From DATAVB01 sp040414495 (GTDB taxonomy: Bacteria; Actinomycetota; Actinomycetes; Mycobacteriales; QHCD01), in the NCBI GenBank assembly GCA_040414495.1, contig JBEDUI010000021.1, forward strand, positions 1 through 43,554: DNA of 43,554 bases. The letters are read 5' to 3'. Position 1 is the first letter of the stretch; the number at the start of each line of letters is the position of its first letter. The notes beneath the pieces are model-generated. The model was given only the letters and a program-made list of their open reading frames with translations, was not told the origin of the DNA and did not search any database. This document shows positions 23,005-32,033 of this stretch, one piece after another. Both the position numbers and the translations under genes were made by a program.

Positions 23005-23898
23005 GTGCGAGTGGGCGTGGTCGGCAGCGGGTCAATGGGCGCGCGGCACCTCGAGTCGTGGCAACGCCTCGGCGCCGAGGTCGTGTTGTACTCGCCGACC
23101 GCCGCACATCGGAACCGGCTGGCGGCGCGAACGGGGATCGCGGTCGCGGATGACCTGACGTCGTTGGCCCGGGCGGTCGATGTGGTCGATATCTGTACGC
23201 CGACCGACAGCCACGCCGCTATCGCTCTGACCGCTCTCGGATTGGGCCGGCCGGTCGTGTGCGAAAAGCCGTTGGCCCGGACCGTCTCCGAGGCGCAGGA
23301 GCTTTTGGCTCGATTCGACGCGGCGGGCGTACCGCTGTTCGTGGCGCACGTGCTGCGTTATTTCGACGTTTATGCGTCCGCCCGGAATTCGGTATGCGCC
23401 GGGGCGATCGGCGCCGTGCGGGAAATGGCGGTGCGCCGGATGGTGGACCCGCCGGAGCCGGGCAGTTGGTTGTGGCAGCCGGAGCGGTCCGGGGGCGTGC
23501 TGTTGGATTTGATGGTGCACGACCTGGATTTCGCGCGGTGGGTCGCTGGCGAGGTGCGGACGGTGCGGACCGAATGCACGGAATTCGCGGGGACGGTCCG
23601 GGGTGAGGTGTGGTTGCGGCATGCGAACGGCGCTTCGTCGTACGTGCTGGGTCAGTGGGGTGGGACGAGCGACGACGGATTCGAGATCGCCGGCGGCAGT
23701 GGCCGGCTGTGCTCGGATGAGATTCCGGCGCAATTCGATGCCGCCGACCGCGCATTCGACGCGCAATTCGCCGATTTCCAACGCGCATTACGTACCGGAG
23801 AATCGACCCGAGTCAGTGCCGGCGATGGTGTTGCGGCGGTACGGATCGCCTTGGCGGCAATGGAATCGCAGCGTACGGGCCGCGTCATCCAGCTATAG
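23005..23898 (+). CDS. Gfo/Idh/MocA-family oxidoreductase
   Basis: NAD(P)-dependent sugar or cyclitol-type dehydrogenase of about 297 residues; substrate unknown. The N-terminal Rossmann motif is VGVVGSGSMGARHL, then DICTPTDSHAAIAL and the family motif VCEKPLAR. The C-terminal half has LLDLMVHDLDFARWV, which carries the conserved catalytic-region His. Three GTG codons stand in a row (22999, 23002, 23005). I prefer the last because VRVGVVG is the usual N-terminus and TAGGCC lies six bases upstream, consistent with a leaderless mRNA. The stop is immediately followed by a TCCACTGTGGA palindrome. Confidence 0.9.
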   Translation: MRVGVVGSGSMGARHLESWQRLGAEVVLYSPTAAHRNRLAARTGIAVADDLTSLARAVDVVDICTPTDSHAAIALTALGLGRPVVCEKPLARTVSEAQELLARFDAAGVPLFVAHVLRYFDVYASARNSVCAGAIGAVREMAVRRMVDPPEPGSWLWQPERSGGVLLDLMVHDLDFARWVAGEVRTVRTECTEFAGTVRGEVWLRHANGASSYVLGQWGGTSDDGFEIAGGSGRLCSDEIPAQFDAADRAFDAQFADFQRALRTGESTRVSAGDGVAAVRIALAAMESQRTGRVIQL

Positions 23899-23909
23899 TC
23901 CACTGTGGA
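23899..23909. repeat. Exact TCCACTGTGGA palindrome copy, intergenic
   Basis: Begins with the base after the stop codon of the Gfo/Idh gene. It is an 11-bp dyad with a central T, too short to act alone as a terminator. Confidence 0.6.
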
Positions 23910-23973
23910 TTATCGCTCGAAATTGATGTCCGATTTCGCTATCGGCGTAATCGGTTGGGTGTCGCGGCCGGGT

Positions 23974-23979
23974 TATCGT
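23974..23979 (+). promoter_or_regulatory. -10 box (TATCGT) for a leaderless small gene
   Basis: TATCGT ends exactly seven bases before ATG 23987; no Shine-Dalgarno is present. Confidence 0.45.
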
Positions 23980-23986
23980 GATGGCC

Positions 23987-24394
23987 ATGTCCGAGTGGTT
24001 GTCGATTGAGATATTCGACGGCGCGCTCCCGGCGTCGAGCTGGCGTAATGCACACGGCGAGGCGCTGACCGAGGCGGCGGTGACCAACGGCGCTCTCGAC
24101 TGGGTCTGGCACGAGCACCGCTGGGGTCAGGTGTTCGAGGTCGAATTCGCCGACGACGCCGCTCTCGAGTCGTTCCGCAATCTGCCGGCCGTACGGGCCG
24201 CGCTGGATGCGGTTCCCGATCCGGTGAACGGCCTGCTGGTTTATCGCGGTCGTGGCGGCGGTTCGGGGTCGCGGGTGCCGAGGCGCCCGAAGCCGAAGCT
24301 GGATTCCGGGGCCGCGCAGCCGCCCGTTCCGCAGGAGACGGTGCAGACCGCGCGGCTGGCGACGGCCGAGCCACCGTCGCCGGTGCACACCTGA
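23987..24394 (+). CDS. Conserved actinobacterial protein of unknown function
   Basis: 135 residues. I recognise it only as a small protein conserved in actinobacteria (blocks IEIFDGALPASSW, AVTNGALDWVWHEHRWG, FRNLPAVRAALDAVPDPVNGLLVYRGRGG). The first 95 residues look like a compact alpha/beta domain; the rest is a basic, Pro-rich, probably disordered tail. No catalytic motif, signal or membrane segment is seen. ATG 23987 is chosen for the -10 spacing and because the family starts MSEW-like; GTG 23978 and ATG 23981 are in frame. Confidence 0.75.
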   Translation: MSEWLSIEIFDGALPASSWRNAHGEALTEAAVTNGALDWVWHEHRWGQVFEVEFADDAALESFRNLPAVRAALDAVPDPVNGLLVYRGRGGGSGSRVPRRPKPKLDSGAAQPPVPQETVQTARLATAEPPSPVHT

Positions 24395-24473
24395 GCACCC
24401 GTGACATTTGTCCCGGCAAACCGCTGATTTTTGGATCTAACCGAGTTGGCGCGGCCATGCCAGGCTCGATGTC

Positions 24474-24977
24474 ATGCCAACCTCATCTGCACCCGTTGTG
24501 CTGCGCCCGCCGCGGCACCGGGTCAGTACCAAAGCCGTCCGGTATTGGGCCGCTCGTGCGCTGCCGCTCTGGCTGTTCATCCTGCTGGGCCAGGTGCTCT
24601 GGTGGATCATTGCCGCCGACGGTCCGCGCTGGCACCTCGTGGGTTTCGCGATCACGGCGGTCATCGGCGGGGCGCACCTGATAGTGATGCCGCGGTGGAG
24701 GTTCCGGGTGCACCGCTGGGAAATCACCGACGAAGCGGTCTACACCCAGTCCGGTTGGTTTGACCAACAGTGGCGGATCGCGCCGCTGTCGCGGATTCAG
24801 ACCGTGGACACCGAACGCGGCCCGATCGAGGCGTTGTTCGGGCTGGCCAACGTGACCGTGACGACCGCTTCGGCGGCCGGGCCGTTGAAGCTGCACGGGC
24901 TCGACCGCGCGCTGGCCCAGGACCTGGCCGAGCAGTTGACCGCCCGTACCCAAGCTGTCCCCGGCGACGCGACATGA
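24474..24977 (+). CDS. YdbS-like membrane protein with bacterial PH domain (bPH2)
   Basis: 167 residues: two membrane helices (LPLWLFILLGQVLWWIIAA and HLVGFAITAVIGGAHLIVM) followed by one bPH2 domain (RWEITDEAVYTQSGWFDQQWRIAPLSRIQTVDTERGP). The domain-start pattern YTQSGWF...RIAPLSRIQTVD is typical of YdbS. Its ATGA stop-start overlap with the next gene shows the usual YdbS-YdbT pair. In other bacteria such pairs affect resistance to membrane-active compounds; the role here is not shown. ATG 24474 has CAGGCT seven bases upstream, close to the TAGGCT boxes of other leaderless genes here. Confidence 0.88.
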   Translation: MPTSSAPVVLRPPRHRVSTKAVRYWAARALPLWLFILLGQVLWWIIAADGPRWHLVGFAITAVIGGAHLIVMPRWRFRVHRWEITDEAVYTQSGWFDQQWRIAPLSRIQTVDTERGPIEALFGLANVTVTTASAAGPLKLHGLDRALAQDLAEQLTARTQAVPGDAT

Positions 24978-26500
24978 CGCAACCGGACTGGCAGAAGCTC
25001 AGCGTGCGCATGCTGGCCATTCACCCCGTACAGGAAGTGATCAAGTTCCTGCCGGCGCTGATTGGTCTGCTCTTCGCCGGTGGCAGCAGCGGTCACGGTC
25101 CACTGTGGAGCCTCATCGGTCTGGCGGTGGCCGTCGGGCTGGGGATGCTGCGCTGGTTCACCACGTCGTACCGGATTACCGCCGAGCAGATCCAGATCCG
25201 GCGCGGGTTGCTGCGCCGCCGTACGCTGTCGATCCCGCTGGACCGGGTGCGCACTGTCGACGTCACCGCACACGCGATGCACCGGCTGCTGCATTTGACT
25301 CGCGTCACCGTGGGCACCGGCCGTTCGGACCGGAAAAAGAATGACGGGCTCACGCTCGACGCATTGCACCGTACCGAGGCGGCGTTACTGCGCGAACGCC
25401 TGCTGAATAGGCGATCCGACGTACAAAAGTCCACTGTGGATATCGCGGAATTGGTCCGCGCCGAGCCGGGCTGGATCCGGTACGGGCCGTTCACGCTTTC
25501 CGGCTTCGTCACGATCGGCGCGATCGCCGCGGTGTTGTCCCGGATATTCGGCGAATCGCAGGTCTCGCCGCGCCGCTTCGGCCCGTTCCGTGTCGTCATC
25601 GACGCGGTGGAACGGATGCCGGTGCCGGTGGCGGTTCTGGTGATCGCCGCGGCCCTGCTGGTGTTGGTCGCGATTACGTCGACCGCTGGATACGTGCTGA
25701 CGTTCTGGAATTTCCGGCTCACCCGGCCGGCGGACGGGACGTTGCACGTCACCCGAGGGCTGCTCACCTCGCGGGCCACCACGATCGAGGAGCGCCGGCT
25801 GCGCGGCATCGAGCTCAGCGAGCCGCTGATGCTGCGTTGGGTGAACGGGGCCCGCTGCCTGGCTATCGCGACCGGTCTGCGGGTCGGTCGCGGTGCCGAA
25901 CGGGGTGGCAGCGTGCTGTTGCCGCCGGCACCGGTCGCCGAGGCCAACCGGGTCGCAGCGCAGGTGCTGGGGTACAGCGATCCGGTGACGGTGCCTTTGA
26001 TCTGGCATCCGTTGCGGGCCCGGCGGCGGCGGTTCAGTCGGGCGCTGGGCGGGGTGCTGGTAGTGGTGCTGGCGCTCGGGTTGACCTCTTCGTTCGCGGG
26101 CGTGCCGGAGTGGCTGGCGCAGGCCTCCTACGTACTGATTCCGGTGTCGTTGTGGGTGGCCGCGGACCGCTTCGCCAGCCTCGGGCACGCCGTTGTCGGC
26201 GGGTATCTGGTCGGTCGGTGGGGAACGCTGGTTCGTCGCCGCTGGGCGCTGTCGACCGACGGGATCATCGGCTGGAACATCCGGCGCTCGTTCTTCCAAC
26301 GCCGCGCCAGTCTGGTGACGTTGACCGCCACGACGGCCGCGGGCCGGCAGGCCTACCGGGTGCAGGACGTCGACCTGACCGAGGCGCTGCGCGTGGCCGA
26401 GGAGTCCGTACCCGGCCTGCTGCGACCGTTCATCGAGCCGACCGAACCGCCGGCGGTTGTCGTAAATCCGGCGCGTCTGGGACAGGCTGAGGCCAGCTGA
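24974..26500 (+). CDS. YdbT-like membrane protein with several bacterial PH domains
   Basis: 508 residues. It starts at ATG 24974, which overlaps the YdbS stop (ATGA). The layout is an N-terminal hydrophobic region (FLPALIGLLFAGG...SLIGLAVAVGLGMLRW), bPH2 domain 1 (YRITAEQIQIRRGLLRRRTLSIPLDRVRTVDV), membrane helices, domain 2 (FRLTRPADGTLHVTRGLLTSRATTIEERRLRGIEL), two more helices, and a third domain near the C-terminus (WALSTDGIIGWNIRRSFFQRRASLVTLTATT). It probably forms a membrane complex with YdbS. Two exact TCCACTGTGGA copies lie in the gene (25099, 25430) in different reading frames. It converges on the next gene with a 2-base gap. Confidence 0.88.
   Translation: MTQPDWQKLSVRMLAIHPVQEVIKFLPALIGLLFAGGSSGHGPLWSLIGLAVAVGLGMLRWFTTSYRITAEQIQIRRGLLRRRTLSIPLDRVRTVDVTAHAMHRLLHLTRVTVGTGRSDRKKNDGLTLDALHRTEAALLRERLLNRRSDVQKSTVDIAELVRAEPGWIRYGPFTLSGFVTIGAIAAVLSRIFGESQVSPRRFGPFRVVIDAVERMPVPVAVLVIAAALLVLVAITSTAGYVLTFWNFRLTRPADGTLHVTRGLLTSRATTIEERRLRGIELSEPLMLRWVNGARCLAIATGLRVGRGAERGGSVLLPPAPVAEANRVAAQVLGYSDPVTVPLIWHPLRARRRRFSRALGGVLVVVLALGLTSSFAGVPEWLAQASYVLIPVSLWVAADRFASLGHAVVGGYLVGRWGTLVRRRWALSTDGIIGWNIRRSFFQRRASLVTLTATTAAGRQAYRVQDVDLTEALRVAEESVPGLLRPFIEPTEPPAVVVNPARLGQAEAS
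25099..25109. repeat. Exact TCCACTGTGGA palindrome copy
   Basis: Inside the ydbT-like gene, read CCA-CTG-TGG (PLW), a different frame from the copy at 25430. Confidence 0.6.
25430..25440. repeat. Exact TCCACTGTGGA palindrome copy
   Basis: Inside the ydbT-like gene, read TCC-ACT-GTG-GAT (STVD). Confidence 0.6.
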
Positions 26501-26502
26501 GC

Positions 26503-27078
26503 TCACAGGCTGTCGCAGAAGGCGAGTGCGCGCTTCCACAACAGCGAGGCCGCGCCTGCGTCGTACTCCTCGGGAAGTGAGGCATCGGTGAACAGATGCC
26601 CCGCTCCGTCGTAGTCGTACGTCTCCAGCCGGGCGCCGGATGCCTTGACCTGGGCGACGAAGGCGTCGATGCCCTCCTGACTGCGGAACGGATCGCCGAG
26701 CGCGTAGTGGATCTGGACCGGAACACCTGACCACTGGCCGATGCCGATCAGGTCCAACGGCAGCACTCCGGAGAACAGCAGGGCGCCGGACACGTTCCGC
26801 TGGGAGGCGACGAATTCCGACATGCCGCCGCCATTGGAAAAGCCGGCCGCGATAAATCCGTCGGGCAGATCCGCGACCGCGTCGACCGCGCGCTGCATCA
26901 AGGCCGGATAGCCGATGCCCTGGGCGAATCGGCCGGCCTCGCCGTAGTCGTCGAACACCCGGCCCTCGTACTGATCGATGACGTGCACGTCATGACCGCC
27001 GCCGCGCAGGACCGCGGCCGCGTCGCGGACACCCGGTCGTACACCGAGTACGGAATGAAACAACGCGATTTCCGCCAC
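26503..27078 (-). CDS. Dienelactone hydrolase family protein
   Basis: 191-residue alpha/beta hydrolase. The nucleophile elbow is GFSNGGG (about residues 79-85), where classical dienelactone hydrolases have Cys; here Ser is the likely nucleophile. Asp in HYALGDPF and His in DGAGHLF complete the triad in the family positions. The substrate is unknown. The start is GTG 27078 with GGAGG six bases upstream. The stop lies in TGAGCTCA shared with the convergent YdbT-like gene. It is the last gene before the yaaA unit on this strand, with 57 bp between. Confidence 0.85.
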   Translation of the reverse strand: MAEIALFHSVLGVRPGVRDAAAVLRGGGHDVHVIDQYEGRVFDDYGEAGRFAQGIGYPALMQRAVDAVADLPDGFIAAGFSNGGGMSEFVASQRNVSGALLFSGVLPLDLIGIGQWSGVPVQIHYALGDPFRSQEGIDAFVAQVKASGARLETYDYDGAGHLFTDASLPEEYDAGAASLLWKRALAFCDSL

Positions 27079-27135
27079 CGCAGACCTCCGAATTCATGGG
27101 ACTGCGGACGAGCTTCGCCGAGGGGTACGACAGTC

Positions 27136-27882
27136 CTATTCGGTGAGCACGACCAGCGAACGCCGCCCGGTGACCTCGGCCCGCAGACCGGCGTCATGGG
27201 CGATGCGGGCGACAGCCTCGACGCCGCGTGGCGCCCGGGCTGCCTTGACCAGAGCCCGGGCCAGCAAGCCTTTGGTCGCCTTGTTGTGGTGGCTGACCAC
27301 AGTCCGGGTGCCGTCGGGTTGTTCGGTCAGCACCTGCACGGTGACCGCGGCCGGGCAGCGGGCCAGGTCGGCGTACGCACCGGAACGCAGATCGACGACC
27401 AACTGCGTCGTGGCCAACTCGGCTAGGAGCGGCTCCAGGACCGGCCGCCACAGCCCGGTCAACCGGCCCGTCTGCGGCAGTACCGAACCGGCCGAAAGCC
27501 GGTACGCCGGGATCGGGTCGGCCGGGTGCAGTAGCCCGAACAGGGCCGAACCGATCGCGATCCGCCGACGGGCCCGGGACTGCTCGGCCCGTTCCAGCGA
27601 GGCGAAATCCAGCGCGTCGTAAAGCACGCCGGTATAGCGCCGCAGCGCCGGTGCGACCGGGGATGTGCTCAGCGTCCGGTTGAGCTCGATCTGGTCGTCC
27701 TGCCGGGCCGAGAGCTCCAACGCCGCGCGGGCCGCCGCCGGGTCCTTGGCCAGGATCGTCAGCTCGTCGACGAGCCGGGCCCGGGTCGCGGTCAGCTCCG
27801 GCCACGACAGCCGGGTCAGCTCCAACGTTCGCCGGGACCCGCCCGGCGCTTTCGTCTCCGACGGCGGCAGCAGGACCAGCAT
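27136..27882 (-). CDS. yaaA: YaaA family peroxide stress protein (UPF0246)
   Basis: 248 residues. The N-terminus MLVLLPPSETKAPGG and the blocks YTGVLYDALDF, SALFGLLHPADPIPAYRLSAGS, VVDLRSGAYADL and HHNKATKGLLARAL are those of YaaA, which lowers free iron and limits oxidative DNA damage in E. coli. The role here is by homology. ATG 27882 is two bases after the helicase stop, so translation is probably coupled to the helicase. Confidence 0.9.
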   Translation of the reverse strand: MLVLLPPSETKAPGGSRRTLELTRLSWPELTATRARLVDELTILAKDPAAARAALELSARQDDQIELNRTLSTSPVAPALRRYTGVLYDALDFASLERAEQSRARRRIAIGSALFGLLHPADPIPAYRLSAGSVLPQTGRLTGLWRPVLEPLLAELATTQLVVDLRSGAYADLARCPAAVTVQVLTEQPDGTRTVVSHHNKATKGLLARALVKAARAPRGVEAVARIAHDAGLRAEVTGRRSLVVLTE

Positions 27883-27884
27883 GC

Positions 27885-29576
<1,692 letters not shown>

Positions 29577-29662
29577 TGACGGGATGGCGCGACTACCCAG
29601 TCTAATCGCCGCACCGACCGCCGCGCTTTCCGGTCGGCCCGGCACCAGGATCGGCTTGTCAA

Positions 29663-29675
29663 GTCCAATGTGGAC
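29663..29675. repeat. GTCCAATGTGGAC copy upstream of the helicase
   Basis: Member of the dispersed GTCC-N5-GGAC element family, between the divergent helicase and methyltransferase starts. Confidence 0.5.
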
Positions 29676-29722
29676 GCCTGCTCGGCCGGGTCCAACGGCG
29701 GCGAACCGCTCACCTGAATTAG

Positions 29723-29728
29723 TAGGCT
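29723..29728 (+). promoter_or_regulatory. -10 box (TAGGCT) for a leaderless methyltransferase gene
   Basis: TAGGCT ends eight bases before GTG 29737; no Shine-Dalgarno. Confidence 0.5.
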
Positions 29729-29736
29729 TCATCCCC

Positions 29737-30384
29737 GTGTCGCCTATTACGCAACCGAATGATCTGAACCTGGTCCGCGCCTCGTATGACCGAGTCGCCG
29801 ATACCTACGTAGCGATGGGCGTGGGGGACCTGGGACCTCGGCCGTGGTTGCGGGCGGCGTTGACGGCGTTCGCCGAGGACGTACGTGGGCTCGGACCGGT
29901 GCTGGACGTTGGTTGCGGTCCTGGAAGGATTACGGCCCACCTGTCGGAACTCGGGCTTGAGGTCAGCGGTGTTGATCTTTCGCCGCACATGGTTGCGCAT
30001 GCCCGCCGAATTCACCCCGAATTGCGTTTCGCCGTCGCATCGGCTACGGAGCTTGACCTGGCGCCGGCGTCGTTGGGCGGCATTCTCGGCTGGTGGTCCT
30101 TGTTTAATTTAGCCCGCGAGATTCTGCCGGACGTGCTGGCCGCTTTCGCGGAGGCGCTCGTCCCGGGCGGTCAGATTCTGCTCGGTACGCACGTGGGTGA
30201 TGGCGATGTGGTCCGCACTGAGGCATATGGCGGCGTGCCGGTGCAATGGACCACGCATTTGTGGCAGCCGAAGCCCTTGGTCGAGATGTTGGTCGCGGTC
30301 GGCCTCGAGCTTGTCGCGGAGGTGCGCCTACCACGGAGCGGTTCCAGCCGCGCGGGGGTGGTGTTGGCGGCGCGCCGCGACTAG
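29737..30384 (+). CDS. Class I SAM-dependent methyltransferase
   Basis: 215 residues. The SAM motif I is VLDVGCGPGRITAHLSELG (about residues 54-72), followed by VSGVDLSPHMVAHAR and a motif IV-like GILGWWSLFNL. It resembles small-molecule methyltransferases of the methyltransferase-11/25 type; the substrate cannot be told. It starts divergently from the helicase, and its transcript is probably leaderless. The stop TAG shares a CTAG with the stop of the convergent MazG-like gene. Confidence 0.86.
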   Translation: MSPITQPNDLNLVRASYDRVADTYVAMGVGDLGPRPWLRAALTAFAEDVRGLGPVLDVGCGPGRITAHLSELGLEVSGVDLSPHMVAHARRIHPELRFAVASATELDLAPASLGGILGWWSLFNLAREILPDVLAAFAEALVPGGQILLGTHVGDGDVVRTEAYGGVPVQWTTHLWQPKPLVEMLVAVGLELVAEVRLPRSGSSRAGVVLAARRD

Positions 30385-30701
30385 CGCCAGGTCCGCTGTT
30401 GGTTGTACCGACGTTTTGTGGCGAAAGCCTTGTCCAGGTCGATATCCAGCAATCGGCCCAGATCGACGGCGTTCCACACGACGTCGTAGATTTCCGCGCC
30501 GATGCGTTCCTTAGCCGCCTCGGTTGGTTCGGCGACGAGTTCCTGCGCCAGCTCACCGACTTCCCCGATCAAATGCGCCATGCGGGTCAGATAATCGTGT
30601 TGCCAACCCTGTCGCTGTGTCAGCGCAACCACGTCTTCCCGTACCCCGGCAAGCAGGGCCGAAATATCCCGCTGCGCGCCATCATCCACTGGAAGAATCA
30701 C
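30381..30701 (-). CDS. MazG-like nucleotide pyrophosphohydrolase
   Basis: 106 residues of all-alpha NTP-PPase fold. The metal-binding residues are in HLIGEVGELAQELV (ExxE) and RIGAEIYDVVWNAVDLGRLL (ExxD). It probably hydrolyses non-canonical or excess nucleoside triphosphates. GTG 30701 lies inside the end of the GIY-YIG gene (20-base overlap); GTG 30689 is an alternative. The pair could act together in nucleotide and DNA quality control, but that is inferred from position only. Confidence 0.8.
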   Translation of the reverse strand: MILPVDDGAQRDISALLAGVREDVVALTQRQGWQHDYLTRMAHLIGEVGELAQELVAEPTEAAKERIGAEIYDVVWNAVDLGRLLDIDLDKAFATKRRYNQQRTWR

Positions 30702-31563
30702 CGCCGAAGTTGTTGATCACGGGTGTTATCTCGTTGCTGGCAAGTTTTCGGTACGTTGTGGCGTCGAGGATTCTGGCCCGGACGTGGTGGCGCACTCGAC
30801 GTTCCCGGAGCAGCTTCGGCCCGGCCGCGAAGAAGCGCAGCGCGGCGTCTTTGTCCCGACGCAGTGCCGGTTGCATGAATTCTGGTCGATGGGCGGCGGC
30901 CTGAAGCAGTTCGTCGGCCAGGCGCGCTCTGGTCCCGGACAGGAATTGATGTAGTCCGGTTCGAATGTCCGCCGGAGCTGCGACTTCGAACGATAAGGGA
31001 GCCGATCTGGTGATGCCGGCCGGTACGTTGTCGCCATTTCCGGCGGCCGCCCACAGTAGACGGAGCAGGGCTGTATAGCCGTCGCTACAGGCGATTCCGA
31101 GGTCGGAGCCGACTCCCTTGCCCAAGTGCGGAAAGCATCCGTACGGGCGTCCAGTTGGCGGAATATCGGGTTCCAGTGTGAATCGGAGCGTGCCTGTAGC
31201 CGTTTCGGTTACGACGATGTACGGCACGCGCATGTCCGTCCAGTGTGGACCGGGATTGGTATTGAACGGTGGCTGCAGCGCGAAGATCAGATCCGCTTCC
31301 CGCCAGGCGGCGGCTTTCTCATCGGCAGCAATTTCCCAGACGACCCGGCGGACCAGGTCGTATTTCTGATTCAGATGGTAGGTGGAATACGTGGTTGCCG
31401 CATGTTGCCGCAGGCGTTGCGGCAGGCTGGTCGCCTTTCCGACGTAAAGAATTTCGTTATCGTCGCCCAGGAAGAAATAGACACCGGGTTTTCGTGGCGC
31501 CTGCGCTGCCGCGGCCCGCAATACGGCCAGGCCGATAACGCCCCACTCCGTCGCTTCAGTCAC
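30682..31563 (-). CDS. GIY-YIG nuclease resembling the N-terminal half of UvrC (Cho-like)
   Basis: About 293 residues, the size of E. coli Cho and half of UvrC. The GIY-YIG motif is KPGVYFFLGDDNEILYVGKA, with the catalytic Arg in LPQRLRQHA and the metal Glu in EADLIFALQPPFNTN. The following part keeps a degenerate UvrC pattern (VPYIVVTE...TGRPYGCFPH and a helical UVR-like end), but UvrC's RNase H-like half is absent. It may make the 3' incision in excision repair as Cho does. GTG 31563 overlaps the VOC gene by 8 bases. Codons are less GC-rich than in most neighbours. Confidence 0.82.
   Translation of the reverse strand: MTEATEWGVIGLAVLRAAAAQAPRKPGVYFFLGDDNEILYVGKATSLPQRLRQHAATTYSTYHLNQKYDLVRRVVWEIAADEKAAAWREADLIFALQPPFNTNPGPHWTDMRVPYIVVTETATGTLRFTLEPDIPPTGRPYGCFPHLGKGVGSDLGIACSDGYTALLRLLWAAAGNGDNVPAGITRSAPLSFEVAAPADIRTGLHQFLSGTRARLADELLQAAAHRPEFMQPALRRDKDAALRFFAAGPKLLRERRVRHHVRARILDATTYRKLASNEITPVINNFGGDSSSG
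31238..31250. repeat. GTCCAGTGTGGAC copy in the GIY-YIG gene
   Basis: Identical to the copy at 41360-41372. On the minus-strand gene it is read CCA-CAC-TGG (PHW). Confidence 0.55.
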
Positions 31564-31945
31564 GAGGCAGCCAGCATACGCAGAACGGGTGCCCCGCGGG
31601 TGAAGCATGCACCTGGCAGCCGCGTTCTTCGGTGCGATCGCGGGCGGCACGCAATACCCGCCCACCGAGCTTGAGCACCAATTCTTCGGCGGTGTCGAGG
31701 CCTTCGATGCCGACCACGTACAGGTCGAAATGAATCTGCTGCGGAATTGCGTCGTCGGGCCAGGTCGGTGGCACGTGATCTTCTGCCAGTTGAACGCCCA
31801 GCTGCCAATTGCTGTCGATCCAGATACTGCGCCAGCGGCCGCTTTCGGTCGCCTGAACGGTGCCGTCCAACAGCCCGGCCCAGAATGCAGCCTCCGCGTC
31901 GATATCCGCGGCGTCCAACACGGTCATCCGATACGTGAAATCCAC
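31556..31945 (-). CDS. VOC (glyoxalase-like) family protein
   Basis: 129-residue glyoxalase/bleomycin-resistance fold: FTYRMTVLDAADIDAEAAFWAGLL, LGVQLAEDHVPPTWP, IPQQIHFDLYV and GHPFCVCW. These are the Glyoxalase_6-type domain repeats. The putative metal ligands (His in QIHFDL, Glu/Cys near the end) are only partly kept, so catalytic activity is unsure. The start is GTG 31945 with GGGAG nine bases upstream. First of a three-gene overlapping unit (VOC, GIY-YIG, MazG-like), divergent from the WYL regulator. Confidence 0.82.
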   Translation of the reverse strand: MDFTYRMTVLDAADIDAEAAFWAGLLDGTVQATESGRWRSIWIDSNWQLGVQLAEDHVPPTWPDDAIPQQIHFDLYVVGIEGLDTAEELVLKLGGRVLRAARDRTEERGCQVHASPAGHPFCVCWLPRD

Positions 31946-32033
31946 GAAGCCAACTCCCTCTGCGGTGGGGTGTGATGACGATAGACGGCTTCGCGGTCAG
32001 ATCCCGGCCGCGAAGCACGGCAGGATGGTGACC

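Noticed and set aside
29657..29662. Perfect TTGACA -35 on the minus strand upstream of the helicase
   Set aside because: No -10 box lies 16-19 bp downstream; the only good -10 (TAGACT) is 52 bp away.
29577..29732. Longer helicase start at ATG 29732
   Set aside because: Codons upstream of 29645 have A/T-rich third positions, the extension does not resemble the family, and it would overlap the divergent promoter.
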